The notes: generated by a model not told the origin, from the sequence alone. DNA of 15,134 nucleotides from Chitinophagales bacterium (GCA_020631035.1 JAHDIA010000053.1:1-15134); one strand, 5' to 3'. Shown: positions 1 to 7,772, numbered from the stretch's first letter. Numbers and translations: made by a program.

Positions 1-28
1 CTCTACATTCTAAACTCTACATTCTACA
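1..28. repeat. Short 14-bp tandem repeat
   Basis: Two near-identical 14-bp units, CTCTACATTCTAAA and CTCTACATTCTACA, stand directly in front of the dispersed repeat that begins at 29. The fourth copy of that repeat (9939-10050) is also preceded by AT-rich imperfect repeats of the ATAATTTACAACTC type, so such a flank may be part of how the element sits in the genome. The left edge is cut by the window, so the array may be longer. Confidence 0.5.
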
Positions 29-140
29 TTTTTATGGGGCAACGTCACTGTTTCATGGCTGCGTTGTGGTCAGGTTAGCCAACGCATGTTTGGGGCTGCG
101 TACAAGGGGGCTTCCTTCCGCTCATCCTGCGCTTTTTAAA
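29..140 (+). repeat. Dispersed intergenic repeat, copy 1
   Basis: First of four related roughly 110-bp elements in this window. It opens with TTTTATGGGGCAACGTCA, passes through GGTTAGCCAACGCATG and ends with CGCTCATCCTGCGCTTTTT. Copies 3 and 4 begin with almost the same block (GGGCAGCGTCATTG) and close with the same CCGCTCA-CC-GC-CTTT block. A 6-bp stem, GCGTTG at 61-66 with CAACGC at 80-85, can form inside. There is no open reading frame conserved among copies. It lies about 100 bp beyond the stop of the small minus-strand ORF. Confidence 0.75.
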
Positions 141-243
141 CCTTTGCCTTTGTATCCAATGTCATTCCCTGATGTCCCATTGAGCTGATATTCCAGACTC
201 GCAAACAACAAATTTACAAGTATTTCTACATTTCACCCTACCA

Positions 244-645
244 TCAATTATTAGGCGTTATACTTACACTAATAGGAATGCATTGCACTGGTGGACAACA
301 GCTTATCTCTGTTACAATGATGGGACAACACAACTCGCCCATACAATCACCTGTTGGAGGCGCACCATCGGCAATGTAGGTATAGGTTCCTGGCTCGGTA
401 ATCGTATATACTTGCATAGTGGCACCAACTATGAGTACTCCATCTTTGTACCACTGGTAGTTCATCAGACTTCCATCGGCTGTAGCAATGACTTCGTAAG
501 GAGAATTTTCGCAAACTTCGATGGGAACAGAAATACATACTTCATCGGTATTGTTGGTAAGCCTTTCTTCTACTTCATTGATGCTCACTGTCGCTGAATT
601 TGTAATGATTCCTTCGGTCATAAAGATCGCCAATATATAAAACAA
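244..645 (-). CDS. Hypothetical small Cys-rich Ig-like ORF, possibly a gene remnant
   Basis: The 133-residue reading frame is not assignable to a named family. Residues around QWYKDGVLIVGAT followed by YTITEPGTYTYIADG resemble the core strands of the Ig-like or PKD-like modules that are common in large secreted Bacteroidota proteins, and there are seven or more cysteines. The first codon is TTG at 645; the first ATG is at 621. Reading further upstream in frame gives a charged stretch (QRDNK) before the hydrophobic run INVIGLFYILAIF, which looks like a signal peptide but has no standard start codon in front of it. It could be a small exported protein with an unusual start, or the leftover of a larger adhesin-like gene. 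The neighbouring potassium channel gene is upstream on the same strand. Confidence that it is a real intact gene is low. Confidence 0.35.
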   Translation of the reverse strand: MFYILAIFMTEGIITNSATVSINEVEERLTNNTDEVCISVPIEVCENSPYEVIATADGSLMNYQWYKDGVLIVGATMQVYTITEPGTYTYIADGAPPTGDCMGELCCPIIVTEISCCPPVQCIPISVSITPNN

Positions 646-679
646 GCCAATTACATTTATTTTATTATCTCTTTGATGG

Positions 680-708
680 ATTCCAGATTACCTTAAAATA
701 TCTGGAAT
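680..708. terminator. 9-bp inverted repeat after the channel gene
   Basis: ATTCCAGAT (680-688) and ATCTGGAAT (700-708) are perfect complements around an 11-nt loop. The hairpin begins 28 bp beyond the channel stop codon on the minus strand. No T-run follows the stem, so it is at best a weak or factor-assisted terminator, or an RNA-stabilising hairpin. Confidence 0.4.
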
Positions 709-736
709 AACATAAGCAACCAATGCAATATGAGCA

Positions 737-1744
737 TTACGAATTCGCATTGATGTTTTGTTCTATTTTCTTGCGGTTTTGGGGGCTGGTAAAAACGACG
801 AGGGTGGCGTTGGGATGTAATTCATAATCGGGGCTAGGATTGAATACCCATTCTTTGTCTTCTCTGACAGCTAGGACAACCCCATCGTTTTCGGCGATGA
901 AGTGTGCGATGGTTTTGCCTTGGCAATTGGCTTGGAGTTGTATCTCTTGAATGTCTAGGTCTTTCTCGTCACGGGAGAGCATATTGTCAAAAAAGTTGGT
1001 GACTGAAGGGCGGGTCATCTCAAATGCCATGCGTTGCGCTCCCAATTTAGAGGGAGAAATCACTCTATTGGCTCCAACTGCCAATATCTTTTTTTCGTGG
1101 GTTGTAAAACGGGCAACCGCTACAATTTTGATCTTTGGGTTAAGTTGTCGGGCTGTTAAGGTAATCATCAAGTTGATGTTGTCGTCTTGTGTAGTAATGA
1201 ATATGCCTTTGGCGTTTCTAACTCCTAATTTCTCCAAAAAATCATCTTCGGTACAATCACCTGACAAACCTCTGTATTTAGGAAATTCCTCAAGGACTTT
1301 TTTGAGTTTTTCTTCCTCTAAGTCAGCCAATACCAATTGGTGTCCACTTTCTGAAAGATTGCTAATGATTTCGTGTCCCAATCTGCCTACTCCGCATACA
1401 ATGTAATGATTTTCCATCCTTTTGATGATTTTAGATGTTCTAGATTTTTTAAAAGTATCGTTTAGTTCGCCTTCCACAATCGCTGCTGCCACACTTGACA
1501 AAAAATAAGTCAATACGCCAATGCCAGAAAAAGCGATGAACATGGTAAAAATACGTCCTGCTGTATGGTTTTCCAGATTTACCATTTCGCCATAGCCAAT
1601 GGTTGATACGGTAATGACGGTCATATAGAGTGCATCAAACCAAGTGGTTTGGTCTACCAATAGTTTGTAACCAATGGTTCCTATCAATACTACCACCAAA
1701 AATACAGCACCTGCTATAAATATTTGTCTAAAGTTTTCTCGCAA
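737..1744 (-). CDS. MthK-like potassium channel with RCK (TrkA-N/TrkA-C) domain
   Basis: An inner-membrane potassium channel gated from the cytoplasm. Residues about 8-30 form TM1, a pore helix leads into the selectivity filter TIGYGE at 48-53, and about 63-90 form TM2. A cytoplasmic RCK domain starts near residue 112 with the Rossmann motif GVGRLG, and an acidic ADLEEE follows at the end of the second strand. A TrkA-C-like part ends the protein. The 335-residue length and order are those of the archaeal channel MthK (336 residues). In that family the RCK ring binds Ca2+ or nucleotide to open the pore; which ligand acts here is not visible. The start is TTG at 1744: a stop codon lies three codons upstream and the next Met is inside the pore helix, so TTG is the only plausible standard start. 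The gene stands alone on its strand, facing away from the dehydrogenase gene. Confidence 0.9.
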   Translation of the reverse strand: MRENFRQIFIAGAVFLVVVLIGTIGYKLLVDQTTWFDALYMTVITVSTIGYGEMVNLENHTAGRIFTMFIAFSGIGVLTYFLSSVAAAIVEGELNDTFKKSRTSKIIKRMENHYIVCGVGRLGHEIISNLSESGHQLVLADLEEEKLKKVLEEFPKYRGLSGDCTEDDFLEKLGVRNAKGIFITTQDDNINLMITLTARQLNPKIKIVAVARFTTHEKKILAVGANRVISPSKLGAQRMAFEMTRPSVTNFFDNMLSRDEKDLDIQEIQLQANCQGKTIAHFIAENDGVVLAVREDKEWVFNPSPDYELHPNATLVVFTSPQNRKKIEQNINANS

Positions 1745-1789
1745 TGTGATTTAAAATTCAAGATTTAAAATTGAAGATTCCTTAGTAGG

Positions 1790-1859
1790 TTTCAGTTTGC
1801 AACTGAAACTTAAAGTAGCGCAAGTTTGTAACTTGCAGATAGTCACAAGTCGCAGACTT
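1790..1859. repeat. Three consecutive short perfect hairpins
   Basis: Three short inverted repeats follow one another: TTTCAGTT-TGC-AACTGAAA (1790-1808), GCAAGTT-TGT-AACTTGC (1820-1836) and AAGTC-GCA-GACTT (1847-1859). All have 3-nt loops and share an AGTY/RACT core; centres are 29 and 25 bp apart. They lie in the gap between the divergent channel and dehydrogenase genes. The rest of this gap (1860-1940) shows nothing I recognise apart from AT-rich sequence. Confidence 0.65.
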
Positions 1860-1940
1860 TCCCTACTTCAACTTCAAGTGACGCTATCGCTTAACACTTA
1901 AAGTTACGTTTGAAGCGGATTCAAAATTAGGGATAAAAAT

Positions 1941-2048
1941 TTAAAAAGTGTAGGATGAAGCGGGTGGATGCAATTGAAGACGCAGCCAAAAGCATGCGCC
2001 CGATAACCAGCACACCCGCAGCCATGACCCAATGGCGTTGCAAAATAA
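1941..2048 (-). repeat. Dispersed intergenic repeat, copy 2 (inverted)
   Basis: Read on the minus strand this is the most diverged member of the family. It has GCAACGCCATTG at the head, ATGGCTGCGGGTGTGCTGGT in the middle, GGCTGCGT further on, and CCGCTTCATCC followed by ACTTTTTAAA at the tail, matching copy 1 block by block. It occupies most of the gap in front of the dehydrogenase start, so that gene's promoter must overlap the repeat or lie within 38 bp of it. Confidence 0.65.
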
Positions 2049-2069
2049 TTCAAAAAATCACTAAATTGC
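2038..2069 (+). promoter_or_regulatory. Weak candidate promoter of the dehydrogenase gene
   Basis: TTG at 2038-2040 followed after 21 bp by TAAATTGC at 2062-2069 approximates the Bacteroidota housekeeping pattern TTG-N17-23-TAnnTTTG. The upstream box falls inside repeat copy 2. Only a partial match, so this is a guess. Confidence 0.25.
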
Positions 2070-2085
2070 GAGCAAAACAAAGTCT

Positions 2086-3129
2086 ATGTACGGGATTACA
2101 TTTAGAGATTTGAAGAAGGTGGCTTATGAACAGATAGCTGACCCGAAAATTTTGGCTCCAACAGATGCGATTGTCAAGGTACATTTGACGGCTGTGTGTG
2201 GTTCAGATTTGCATGTGTTTCATGGTCGGGAATGTGGCCTGGATTGTGGGACGGTGATGGGGCATGAATTTGTAGGGGAAGTGCTTGAAGTGGGCAAGGA
2301 AGTAAACAAATTAAAAAAAGGGATGAAGGTCGCTAGTCCATTTACGACCAGTTGTGGTGTATGCTATTTTTGTACATCGGGCTTGACGGCTCGTTGTGTT
2401 CATAGTCAGTTGTATGGTTGGGTGCAAAATGGCAAGGGTTTGCACGGTGGACAGGCGGAATATGTACGGGTGCCTATGGCGGATGCTAGTTTGTATGTCT
2501 ACGATGATTCGGTGAGTGACCGACAAGCTCTATTGGCAGGGGATGTACTTTCGACGGGTTTCTTTTGTGCAGAAATGGCGAATATTCGTCCTGAAAGGGT
2601 GTATGTGGTCATTGGTTGTGGTCCTGTTGGATTGATGGCGGTGCTAGGAGCCAAACATTTTGGAGCAGAGCAGGTGTATGCCATTGACCAAGTACCTGAG
2701 CGTTTGGAAATGGCGCAGAAATTGGGTGGCATTCCTTTGGCATTGGATCAAAATCCTTGGGCAAAAATTCAGGAAATTACCAAGGGGATTGGGGCGGATG
2801 GGGTCTTGGAAGCGGTTGGTAGTAAAAGAGCTGGTCAATTGGCTTTTGAGCTGGTCAGACCAGGGGGCATTATTTCGACTGTTGGGGTTCATACAAGTCC
2901 GAATTTTGCTTTTTCACCTGCTCAGGCTTATGATAAAAATTTGACTTATCGGATCGGGCGTTGTCCTGCTCGACATTATATGGAGCGATTGATGCCCAAA
3001 ATGCAAGAGTTGCCTTTTGATCCTTCGGTGATTGTAAGCCACGAAATGTCTTTGTCGAAAGGGGTTGAGGCTTATGATTTGTTTGATGCGAAACAGGATG
3101 GAGTTTTGAAGGTGGTGTTGAGGCCTTAG
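2086..3129 (+). CDS. Zinc-dependent alcohol/threonine-type dehydrogenase (MDR superfamily)
   Basis: A cytosolic medium-chain dehydrogenase of 347 residues, the usual length. The GroES-like catalytic half has Cys38 (VCGSDLH) and the His60-Glu61 pair (GHEFVGEV) for the catalytic zinc. A structural-zinc loop has Cys90, Cys93, Cys96 and Cys104 in the classic C-x2-C-x2-C-x7-C spacing. The Rossmann half has GCGPVG at 177-182, and Asp201 closes the second strand, which favours NAD+ over NADP+. The family oxidises alcohols, polyols, threonine or formaldehyde adducts; the substrate cannot be told from sequence. The start is ATG at 2086, giving a standard N-terminus. It is a single gene, divergent from the channel gene and convergent with the VIT/vWA gene. 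Confidence 0.93.
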   Translation: MYGITFRDLKKVAYEQIADPKILAPTDAIVKVHLTAVCGSDLHVFHGRECGLDCGTVMGHEFVGEVLEVGKEVNKLKKGMKVASPFTTSCGVCYFCTSGLTARCVHSQLYGWVQNGKGLHGGQAEYVRVPMADASLYVYDDSVSDRQALLAGDVLSTGFFCAEMANIRPERVYVVIGCGPVGLMAVLGAKHFGAEQVYAIDQVPERLEMAQKLGGIPLALDQNPWAKIQEITKGIGADGVLEAVGSKRAGQLAFELVRPGGIISTVGVHTSPNFAFSPAQAYDKNLTYRIGRCPARHYMERLMPKMQELPFDPSVIVSHEMSLSKGVEAYDLFDAKQDGVLKVVLRP

Positions 3130-3130
3130 T

Positions 3131-3363
3131 GGGATGTGGAGACATCCCGAAAATCGGGATTGTCTGTACTAGGGATGTCCTTTCTTGGGGGGATGGGGAG
3201 ACATCCCGAAAATCGGGATTGTCTGTACTAGGGATGTCATTTCTTGGGGGATGGGGAGACATCCTGAAAATCGGGATTGTCTGTACGATGTATTGTCTTG
3301 GGGGATGGGGAGACATCCTGAAAATCGGGATTGTCTGTACGATGTATTGTCTTGGGGGATGGG
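3131..3363. repeat. Tandem array of four 54-59-bp hairpin units
   Basis: The anchor GAGAC recurs at 3139, 3198, 3256, 3310 and 3364, giving periods of 59, 58, 54 and 54 bp. Each unit has GATGGGGAGACATCC (slightly altered in the first), a hairpin of the form TCCCGA-AAA-TCGGGA (one C-to-T change in units 3 and 4), then TTGTCTGTAC. The first two units also carry a distal GGGATGTC that can pair with GACATCCC, so two foldings compete. The array begins right after the dehydrogenase stop codon and fills the gap between two convergent genes. Frames open across it only repeat the unit and are not considered coding. Confidence 0.9.
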
Positions 3364-3385
3364 GAGACAAGGCATGCCTTGTCTC
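3364..3385. repeat. Perfect 22-bp palindrome at the end of the tandem array
   Basis: GAGACAAGGCA at 3364-3374 is followed immediately by its exact reverse complement TGCCTTGTCTC. It occupies the place where a fifth array unit would begin, sharing the GAGACA entry of the other units, so it looks like a variant unit with a different core. It is 17 bp beyond the stop codon of the minus-strand VIT/vWA gene and could help end transcription from either side. Confidence 0.8.
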
Positions 3386-3402
3386 TACGGGGATTGGTAT
3401 CT

Positions 3403-5727
3403 TTATTTTAATACTTTGTAGATGGTGCCTTCGTGGTAAAAATGCAATTGGGGGCCCAAGGCAAATATGCTGCTCAATTCGGGATTGTTGTTCAATATGT
3501 CAAAATATTCTTCTGTATTGAAATAGACATCTTTAAATATGGGATTTTTGAGCGACCAATATTCGTCTATGTTTAATTTGCTTTTTGCCAATTCGGGATC
3601 TTCTGCATATTTGAGGTAAATGTCTACCCAAGTACCATTGTTCAAATAGAAGGCTCTCCCTCCTACGTTTTTGATTTGATCTTCTAAATCGTAGGTATTG
3701 CCTTTTTTGTCGGTTAGTTGCATACCAGACTCAGCTGGATTGATCTCAGACATATTGCTGGCATTGTTCATATCCATAATGTCACGGCTGCTTTTGACGC
3801 TTGCGGCACCTTCTTGTTGGGTGGTCAAATTGCTGTATTCCTCTGCAATTTCTTCAACCAAGGCTCTATCTTTTTTGAAAACGTCCATTACTCTAGGACC
3901 TCTAGGAAATTGAATTGGATTGGGTGAAGGTGGAGCTTCTGCCTCTAATGTTTCGTCTTCGATGATTAGGTGGCTGGTATAGGGTGTAATGATTCCAAAT
4001 TGCTTGGCCAAAAAGACGACTTCTTCTTTGAGCTCTTCGTCTTCTCCATTGAGGCGGATTTGATCTAATAAATAGCCAATTCTTCTTGCCGCCCATAGAG
4101 GAGAGATAAATTCATTATTGGCATTCTTTTTGTCAAATTTTGCATCAAACTCAAAGTGTTGTTTTTCTCCATTCATTTCACCATCTAGCAAAATTTTTGC
4201 ATTGCCCCAATCTTCGTATCTACCAAAGACCATTAATGAACTCCCTTGGAATAAATCAGGCAACACTCTAGGATAAATCTTACTTGTCTTTATACCTTCT
4301 ATGTTTAGATTCAAATTGGTCAATACAGGAGAACTCACTTTGTTGTAAAAACTCGAAATTTTAAGTTCGATGTCTTCTTCAGTTGAAATGTATGTACGAT
4401 AGGCATTGGTCAATTCGGTAATTTTATCTAATAAATGAGCGTTCAAATCATCCCCAATACCAAACGTAAATATTTTGGCTTTGTGTTTGTTGTTGCGCTC
4501 TACATTCCCTAACAATGCCTGTAATTGGGTTACTCCAATGGTTGGTTTTCCATCGGTGATAAAAACAACCATATAAGGACGATCAGCTTCACTCTCCACA
4601 TTGAGGGCAAGGTCCAATGCCTCATCTATATTGGTTCCTCCACGCGCAACCAAGGTATTGATGTATTTTTTGGCTTTGTCTATGTTTGCATCTGACTTGG
4701 GTTCTAATTTCCCAAATAGGTCGCCAGCTTCAGTGGCAAAACGAACAATGTTGAATTTATCGTTTTCATTTAAATTGTCTACGCAATGGGTCAAAGCTCT
4801 TTTCGCTTGTTCCATTTTTTCGCCCGACATACTGCCTGAACAATCCAATACAAAACAGATATTTTTGTCTACAATTTCAAGATCGTTGACATTGAGTGCG
4901 GGGGTAATATCTAAATAAAAATATCCATCATCAATATTATTGACTTTGTAGCTTAGTAGTGACGTTCCTAAATCTTCTGAACCCAATGAAAAATACAATT
5001 TAAAATTAGATTTGGGTCTAAATTTCTCTGCTTCAAAACCAATCAGTGCGTGATTGTCGTCCTTTCTACCTACTTCCAAGTCGAGAGTGGGTGAATATAC
5101 ATTTTTGATGGGTTTTTCGCTTTGAATTTCTGCTTTCAAACTAAATGTTCCTATAGGAACAGGATGTTTCTTTTGGGCATTGAGTGCATAAGTATATTCT
5201 CTAATGTCTCCATCTTTTTCGATGGTTTGGGTATATGATATTTTGATTTTTTGGCTGGCATTGGCCTCAATTGGGAATATCTTCGCTTTGTAGAGGCTTT
5301 GCTCACTGTATTCTAAGAGTGCAGGATCGAGGTATTTGCGTACAATGTCTTGATAAATCTTACGGGCCTTTTCTGCATCCAACAATTCTGATTGAACTTC
5401 TCGCCCATTGATCCACATCGAAAACTGATTGATGACGGCATTCGATGGAATGGGAAAATAAAACTCCCCCTCCATACGTCTGTTGTTGGGGTTATAAAAC
5501 TCTTGTTCTATTTCGGTAACAGCATGTACTTCATCTATCTTAATCTCTACCTTTTGGGATTTTTGTTCAAGGGTGTAGTGCTGGATAATGGGACAGGTTT
5601 CACAACGTATTTTTTTGTTGTTGTCTACCACTACAAATCCCCCCGCTGACACATTGAGGGAGACAAACAAAAATAGGGTTAATAAGCAAAAGTGTTGAAG
5701 ATTATTCATGAACTTATAATTTAGCAT
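3403..5727 (-). CDS. Secreted VIT and von Willebrand factor A domain protein
   Basis: An exported protein of 774 residues. An N-terminal signal peptide ends at LNVSA|GG; ATG at 5709 (residue 7) would give the tidier signal peptide, while ATG at 5727 is the longest start. A CETC cysteine pair follows at 42-45. A VIT domain spans about 50-180 (FYNPNNRRMEGEFYFPIP), as in inter-alpha-trypsin inhibitor heavy chains. A vWA domain spans about 288-460 with a complete metal-binding MIDAS: DCSGS at 295-299, Thr365 in GGTN and Asp392 in ITDGKP. The C-terminal part has GGRAFYLNNGTWVD near 690, typical of bacterial VIT proteins. VIT/vWA proteins are thought to mediate metal-dependent protein contacts at the cell surface; no enzymatic motif is visible. 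It lies downstream of the sigma/anti-sigma pair on the same strand but 398 bp away, so it probably has its own promoter. Confidence 0.92.
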   Translation of the reverse strand: MLNYKFMNNLQHFCLLTLFLFVSLNVSAGGFVVVDNNKKIRCETCPIIQHYTLEQKSQKVEIKIDEVHAVTEIEQEFYNPNNRRMEGEFYFPIPSNAVINQFSMWINGREVQSELLDAEKARKIYQDIVRKYLDPALLEYSEQSLYKAKIFPIEANASQKIKISYTQTIEKDGDIREYTYALNAQKKHPVPIGTFSLKAEIQSEKPIKNVYSPTLDLEVGRKDDNHALIGFEAEKFRPKSNFKLYFSLGSEDLGTSLLSYKVNNIDDGYFYLDITPALNVNDLEIVDKNICFVLDCSGSMSGEKMEQAKRALTHCVDNLNENDKFNIVRFATEAGDLFGKLEPKSDANIDKAKKYINTLVARGGTNIDEALDLALNVESEADRPYMVVFITDGKPTIGVTQLQALLGNVERNNKHKAKIFTFGIGDDLNAHLLDKITELTNAYRTYISTEEDIELKISSFYNKVSSPVLTNLNLNIEGIKTSKIYPRVLPDLFQGSSLMVFGRYEDWGNAKILLDGEMNGEKQHFEFDAKFDKKNANNEFISPLWAARRIGYLLDQIRLNGEDEELKEEVVFLAKQFGIITPYTSHLIIEDETLEAEAPPSPNPIQFPRGPRVMDVFKKDRALVEEIAEEYSNLTTQQEGAASVKSSRDIMDMNNASNMSEINPAESGMQLTDKKGNTYDLEDQIKNVGGRAFYLNNGTWVDIYLKYAEDPELAKSKLNIDEYWSLKNPIFKDVYFNTEEYFDILNNNPELSSIFALGPQLHFYHEGTIYKVLK

Positions 5728-6023
5728 TTGATTTTTTTCACTTGCTATCTATATCACCACAAAAATTGTGCTTGGTCAAGCATCGACACTAGAAAAAAAA
5801 CAAAAAAGTAAAAACTCTAAAATATATTATACATAAATGACTGATGTACAGCACAAATAATGTACAATTTAAACATAAAAATTTGTATTGTCAATACCAT
5901 TATTGCTTAATAAGCAAACAATTGGATATTGAACTTCCTACATTTGTGCTATATTGTATACGTTGAATAAAGGTTTCTGTTTGATTTAGAGAAAAATAAA
6001 TGGCTATAAATCAGATATTTAGC
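5728..6023. other. AT-rich intergenic region upstream of the VIT/vWA gene
   Basis: No gene is seen here. Small inverted repeats are present: TGCTTG-GT-CAAGCA (5769-5782), TATTG-T-CAATA (5886-5896) and TTGCTTA-A-TAAGCAA (5903-5917). TGTACA occurs twice, at 5845-5850 and 5861-5866. One of these could be an operator for the VIT/vWA gene. No convincing promoter boxes were found. Confidence 0.45.
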
Positions 6024-6128
6024 TTTTATAGGGCAGCGTCATTGGTGCTATGTTTCGTTCACTCTGGTTAACCAATCCCGATTTTATCGGGACACCAATA
6101 TTCATCCATCCGCTCACCCTGCTCTTTA
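6024..6128 (+). repeat. Dispersed intergenic repeat, copy 3, overlapping a stop codon
   Basis: Begins TTTTATAGGGCAGCGTCATTG, nearly identical to the heads of copies 1 and 4, has CTGGTTAACCAA in the middle and ends CATCCGCTCACCCTGCTCTTTA. Unlike the others its centre contains a perfect hairpin TCCCGAT-TTT-ATCGGGA (6076-6092). Its tail reaches the TAA stop codon of the anti-sigma gene (6126-6128 on the minus strand). Confidence 0.72.
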
Positions 6129-7763
6129 CTTTTTGCTACGAACAACTTTTCTAATGCCTGCTTCATCATTGTATTCCATCAACAAACGCTCTCCTTGATT
6201 GACAAAAGTGATAGACTGAACAGGCTTCGACTCAATGTGCCAGAAAATGGCCTTGTTTTGGTCTACAAAAATCAGTTGGTAATTTTTGTAGCTGGTAGTT
6301 TTACCTTCTATCTTTTCTTGTCGCAATATCACTGTTGTAGCATCCTGTTCTATCTCAAATACATTTTTTAGGCTTTCTGTTCCATTGTCTATGGCAAATT
6401 CTTGCAAATTGAATAACATTTGCTCTGACTGTGAAACATTGATCAGAGATGCTTCATTGCCCCACTCACCCAATAACCAATCCAACTTTGGTAAGTCAGA
6501 ATAAAAAGCATTGCCTCTAAATGGGGTAAAGTTGCTGTCTTTGTCTTTCTTTTTGTCTTTTCCTTGCGAACGTCTTGCTGGAGCTCCACTATTGTAAGTA
6601 TGATAGCTTCTATCAAAGTATACATTTCTACAATCAGCATTGTTGTAGGCATTGTCTCCATTGGTGTCTTCGAACAAATCCCCGACTCCATTTTGGTTTT
6701 GGTCCCAACAGTTCTCAACCAAAGCCACTTCCTCTAATCCATCTATATTATCAGACGCTTCTTCTTCCATTTCCGCTGCTTCACCATCCATATCATAAAC
6801 TGCATCAGTCTCAACTTTGGCTGATTCGGTTTGTTCCATTGGAGTGGCTGATGCAGAACGAGTTGTAGGCATACCTGAAGCAGCGACTGGTCCTGTAGCT
6901 CCTTGAGCTTGTGTGGAGATGCCAGAGGATGTAGGCTCTACCTTCCCCAAATCATCACCTTCATTAGCAGGAGGAGCTGTATCTGCTATAGATAGTGCTT
7001 CTTTTGCCATTTCTTCTCTTTGTTCTTCATCTTGGGACAATATTTTTGCTTCTTCTGGTGCAGCCTCTTTTGCATAATCGGCTACTGGGGCTTCCACTGT
7101 GGCAGCATCCTTCAAGATTTCAGATTGATCAAAATCAGTAGGCGTTTTTTGAATCTTTTCAACTGCTGTTTCCTTGCTTGATGCCTCTGCTAAAGCAGTC
7201 TCAACATATGTTTTGGTCTCTGTTGGTGGTGTAGGAGATTCTTGAGGGTTTGTTTTCTTTGCTCTATTGTCATTGGTTGGCTTTTCTATCTCAGCTTCGG
7301 CTATCTTTGGGCTTCCTTCAATGCTGTCTCCATACAAATCTACAGCATCACGACTACGCAATGCTTTGTCATCTCTTGAGGGAAGCTCACTTTTTTGTGC
7401 TGTAAGGCCATCTGCATCTCTTGTCTCTTGTCCATTTCTTGAAACCCTCTGATCTTGGGGGGCTTTTTTTGCTACACTCTTGCTAGCCATTGCCGTATTA
7501 TTTTGACTGGGTTCCATCATATCACTGATGGGACTCTGAAAAAGATAAAAAGCAATGCCCAGAATACCCAAAAATGCTGCTGCTGCCAAGATGCGTCTGT
7601 TGAATCTACTAGAAGATGGAGCTGGCTCTTTAGCTACAACACTTTCCTCTGTTTGGTCCAACATATTTTCCAAACGACGCCAAGCATTGTCAGACGGTTC
7701 TTTCTCCAACTGATGTTGATTCTTTTGAAAAAGATGGTCTATATCGTTAAAATCCTTATCCAT
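6126..7763 (-). CDS. Anti-sigma-factor-like single-pass membrane protein with C-terminal DUF6265-like domain
   Basis: Starts 9 bp after the ECF sigma gene on the same strand, which with its topology makes it the probable partner anti-sigma factor. Residues 1-56 are cytoplasmic, with EPSDNAWRRLENMLDQ, a motif common at the N-terminus of Bacteroidota anti-sigma factors. One membrane helix spans about 57-75. Residues about 80-340 are low-complexity, rich in Ala, Glu, Thr, Ser and Pro, probably an extended spacer. An acidic loop bounded by Cys352 and Cys378 contains DQNQNGVGD and DTNGD, resembling Ca2+-binding dockerin/EF-hand loops. A basic linker (KDKKKDKD) leads to about 425-540, where LDWLLGEW opens a DUF6265-like lipocalin-style barrel. 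The canonical zinc anti-sigma HxxxC motif is absent, as is common in this phylum. The role is inferred from position and architecture. At 545 residues it is much longer than usual anti-sigma factors. Confidence 0.8.
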   Translation of the reverse strand: MDKDFNDIDHLFQKNQHQLEKEPSDNAWRRLENMLDQTEESVVAKEPAPSSSRFNRRILAAAAFLGILGIAFYLFQSPISDMMEPSQNNTAMASKSVAKKAPQDQRVSRNGQETRDADGLTAQKSELPSRDDKALRSRDAVDLYGDSIEGSPKIAEAEIEKPTNDNRAKKTNPQESPTPPTETKTYVETALAEASSKETAVEKIQKTPTDFDQSEILKDAATVEAPVADYAKEAAPEEAKILSQDEEQREEMAKEALSIADTAPPANEGDDLGKVEPTSSGISTQAQGATGPVAASGMPTTRSASATPMEQTESAKVETDAVYDMDGEAAEMEEEASDNIDGLEEVALVENCWDQNQNGVGDLFEDTNGDNAYNNADCRNVYFDRSYHTYNSGAPARRSQGKDKKKDKDSNFTPFRGNAFYSDLPKLDWLLGEWGNEASLINVSQSEQMLFNLQEFAIDNGTESLKNVFEIEQDATTVILRQEKIEGKTTSYKNYQLIFVDQNKAIFWHIESKPVQSITFVNQGERLLMEYNDEAGIRKVVRSKK

Positions 7764-7772
7764 ATTGATGCG

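Noticed and set aside
951..1406. Plus-strand frame of 151 codons inside the channel gene
   Set aside because: It is antisense to a well-supported potassium channel with intact filter and RCK motifs; a shadow.
3131..3363. Possible CRISPR array
   Set aside because: Units are contiguous and nearly identical over their whole length; there are no unique spacers of constant size and no cas genes.
3129..3521. Open frames on both strands across the tandem array, with repeating Gly/Trp/Ile or Pro/His motifs
   Set aside because: They repeat the DNA unit only, differ in period (54, 58, 59 bp, so not always a multiple of three) and overlap the real VIT/vWA gene end; no coding signature.
5845..5866. Two TGTACA sites as an operator
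   Set aside because: TGTACA is self-complementary and only 6 bp long; two in an AT-rich gap are not enough to claim a binding site.
6575..6868. Plus-strand frame opposite the anti-sigma gene, rich in His, Leu and Pro
   Set aside because: It is produced by the low-complexity Glu/Ala/Thr codons of the opposite strand.
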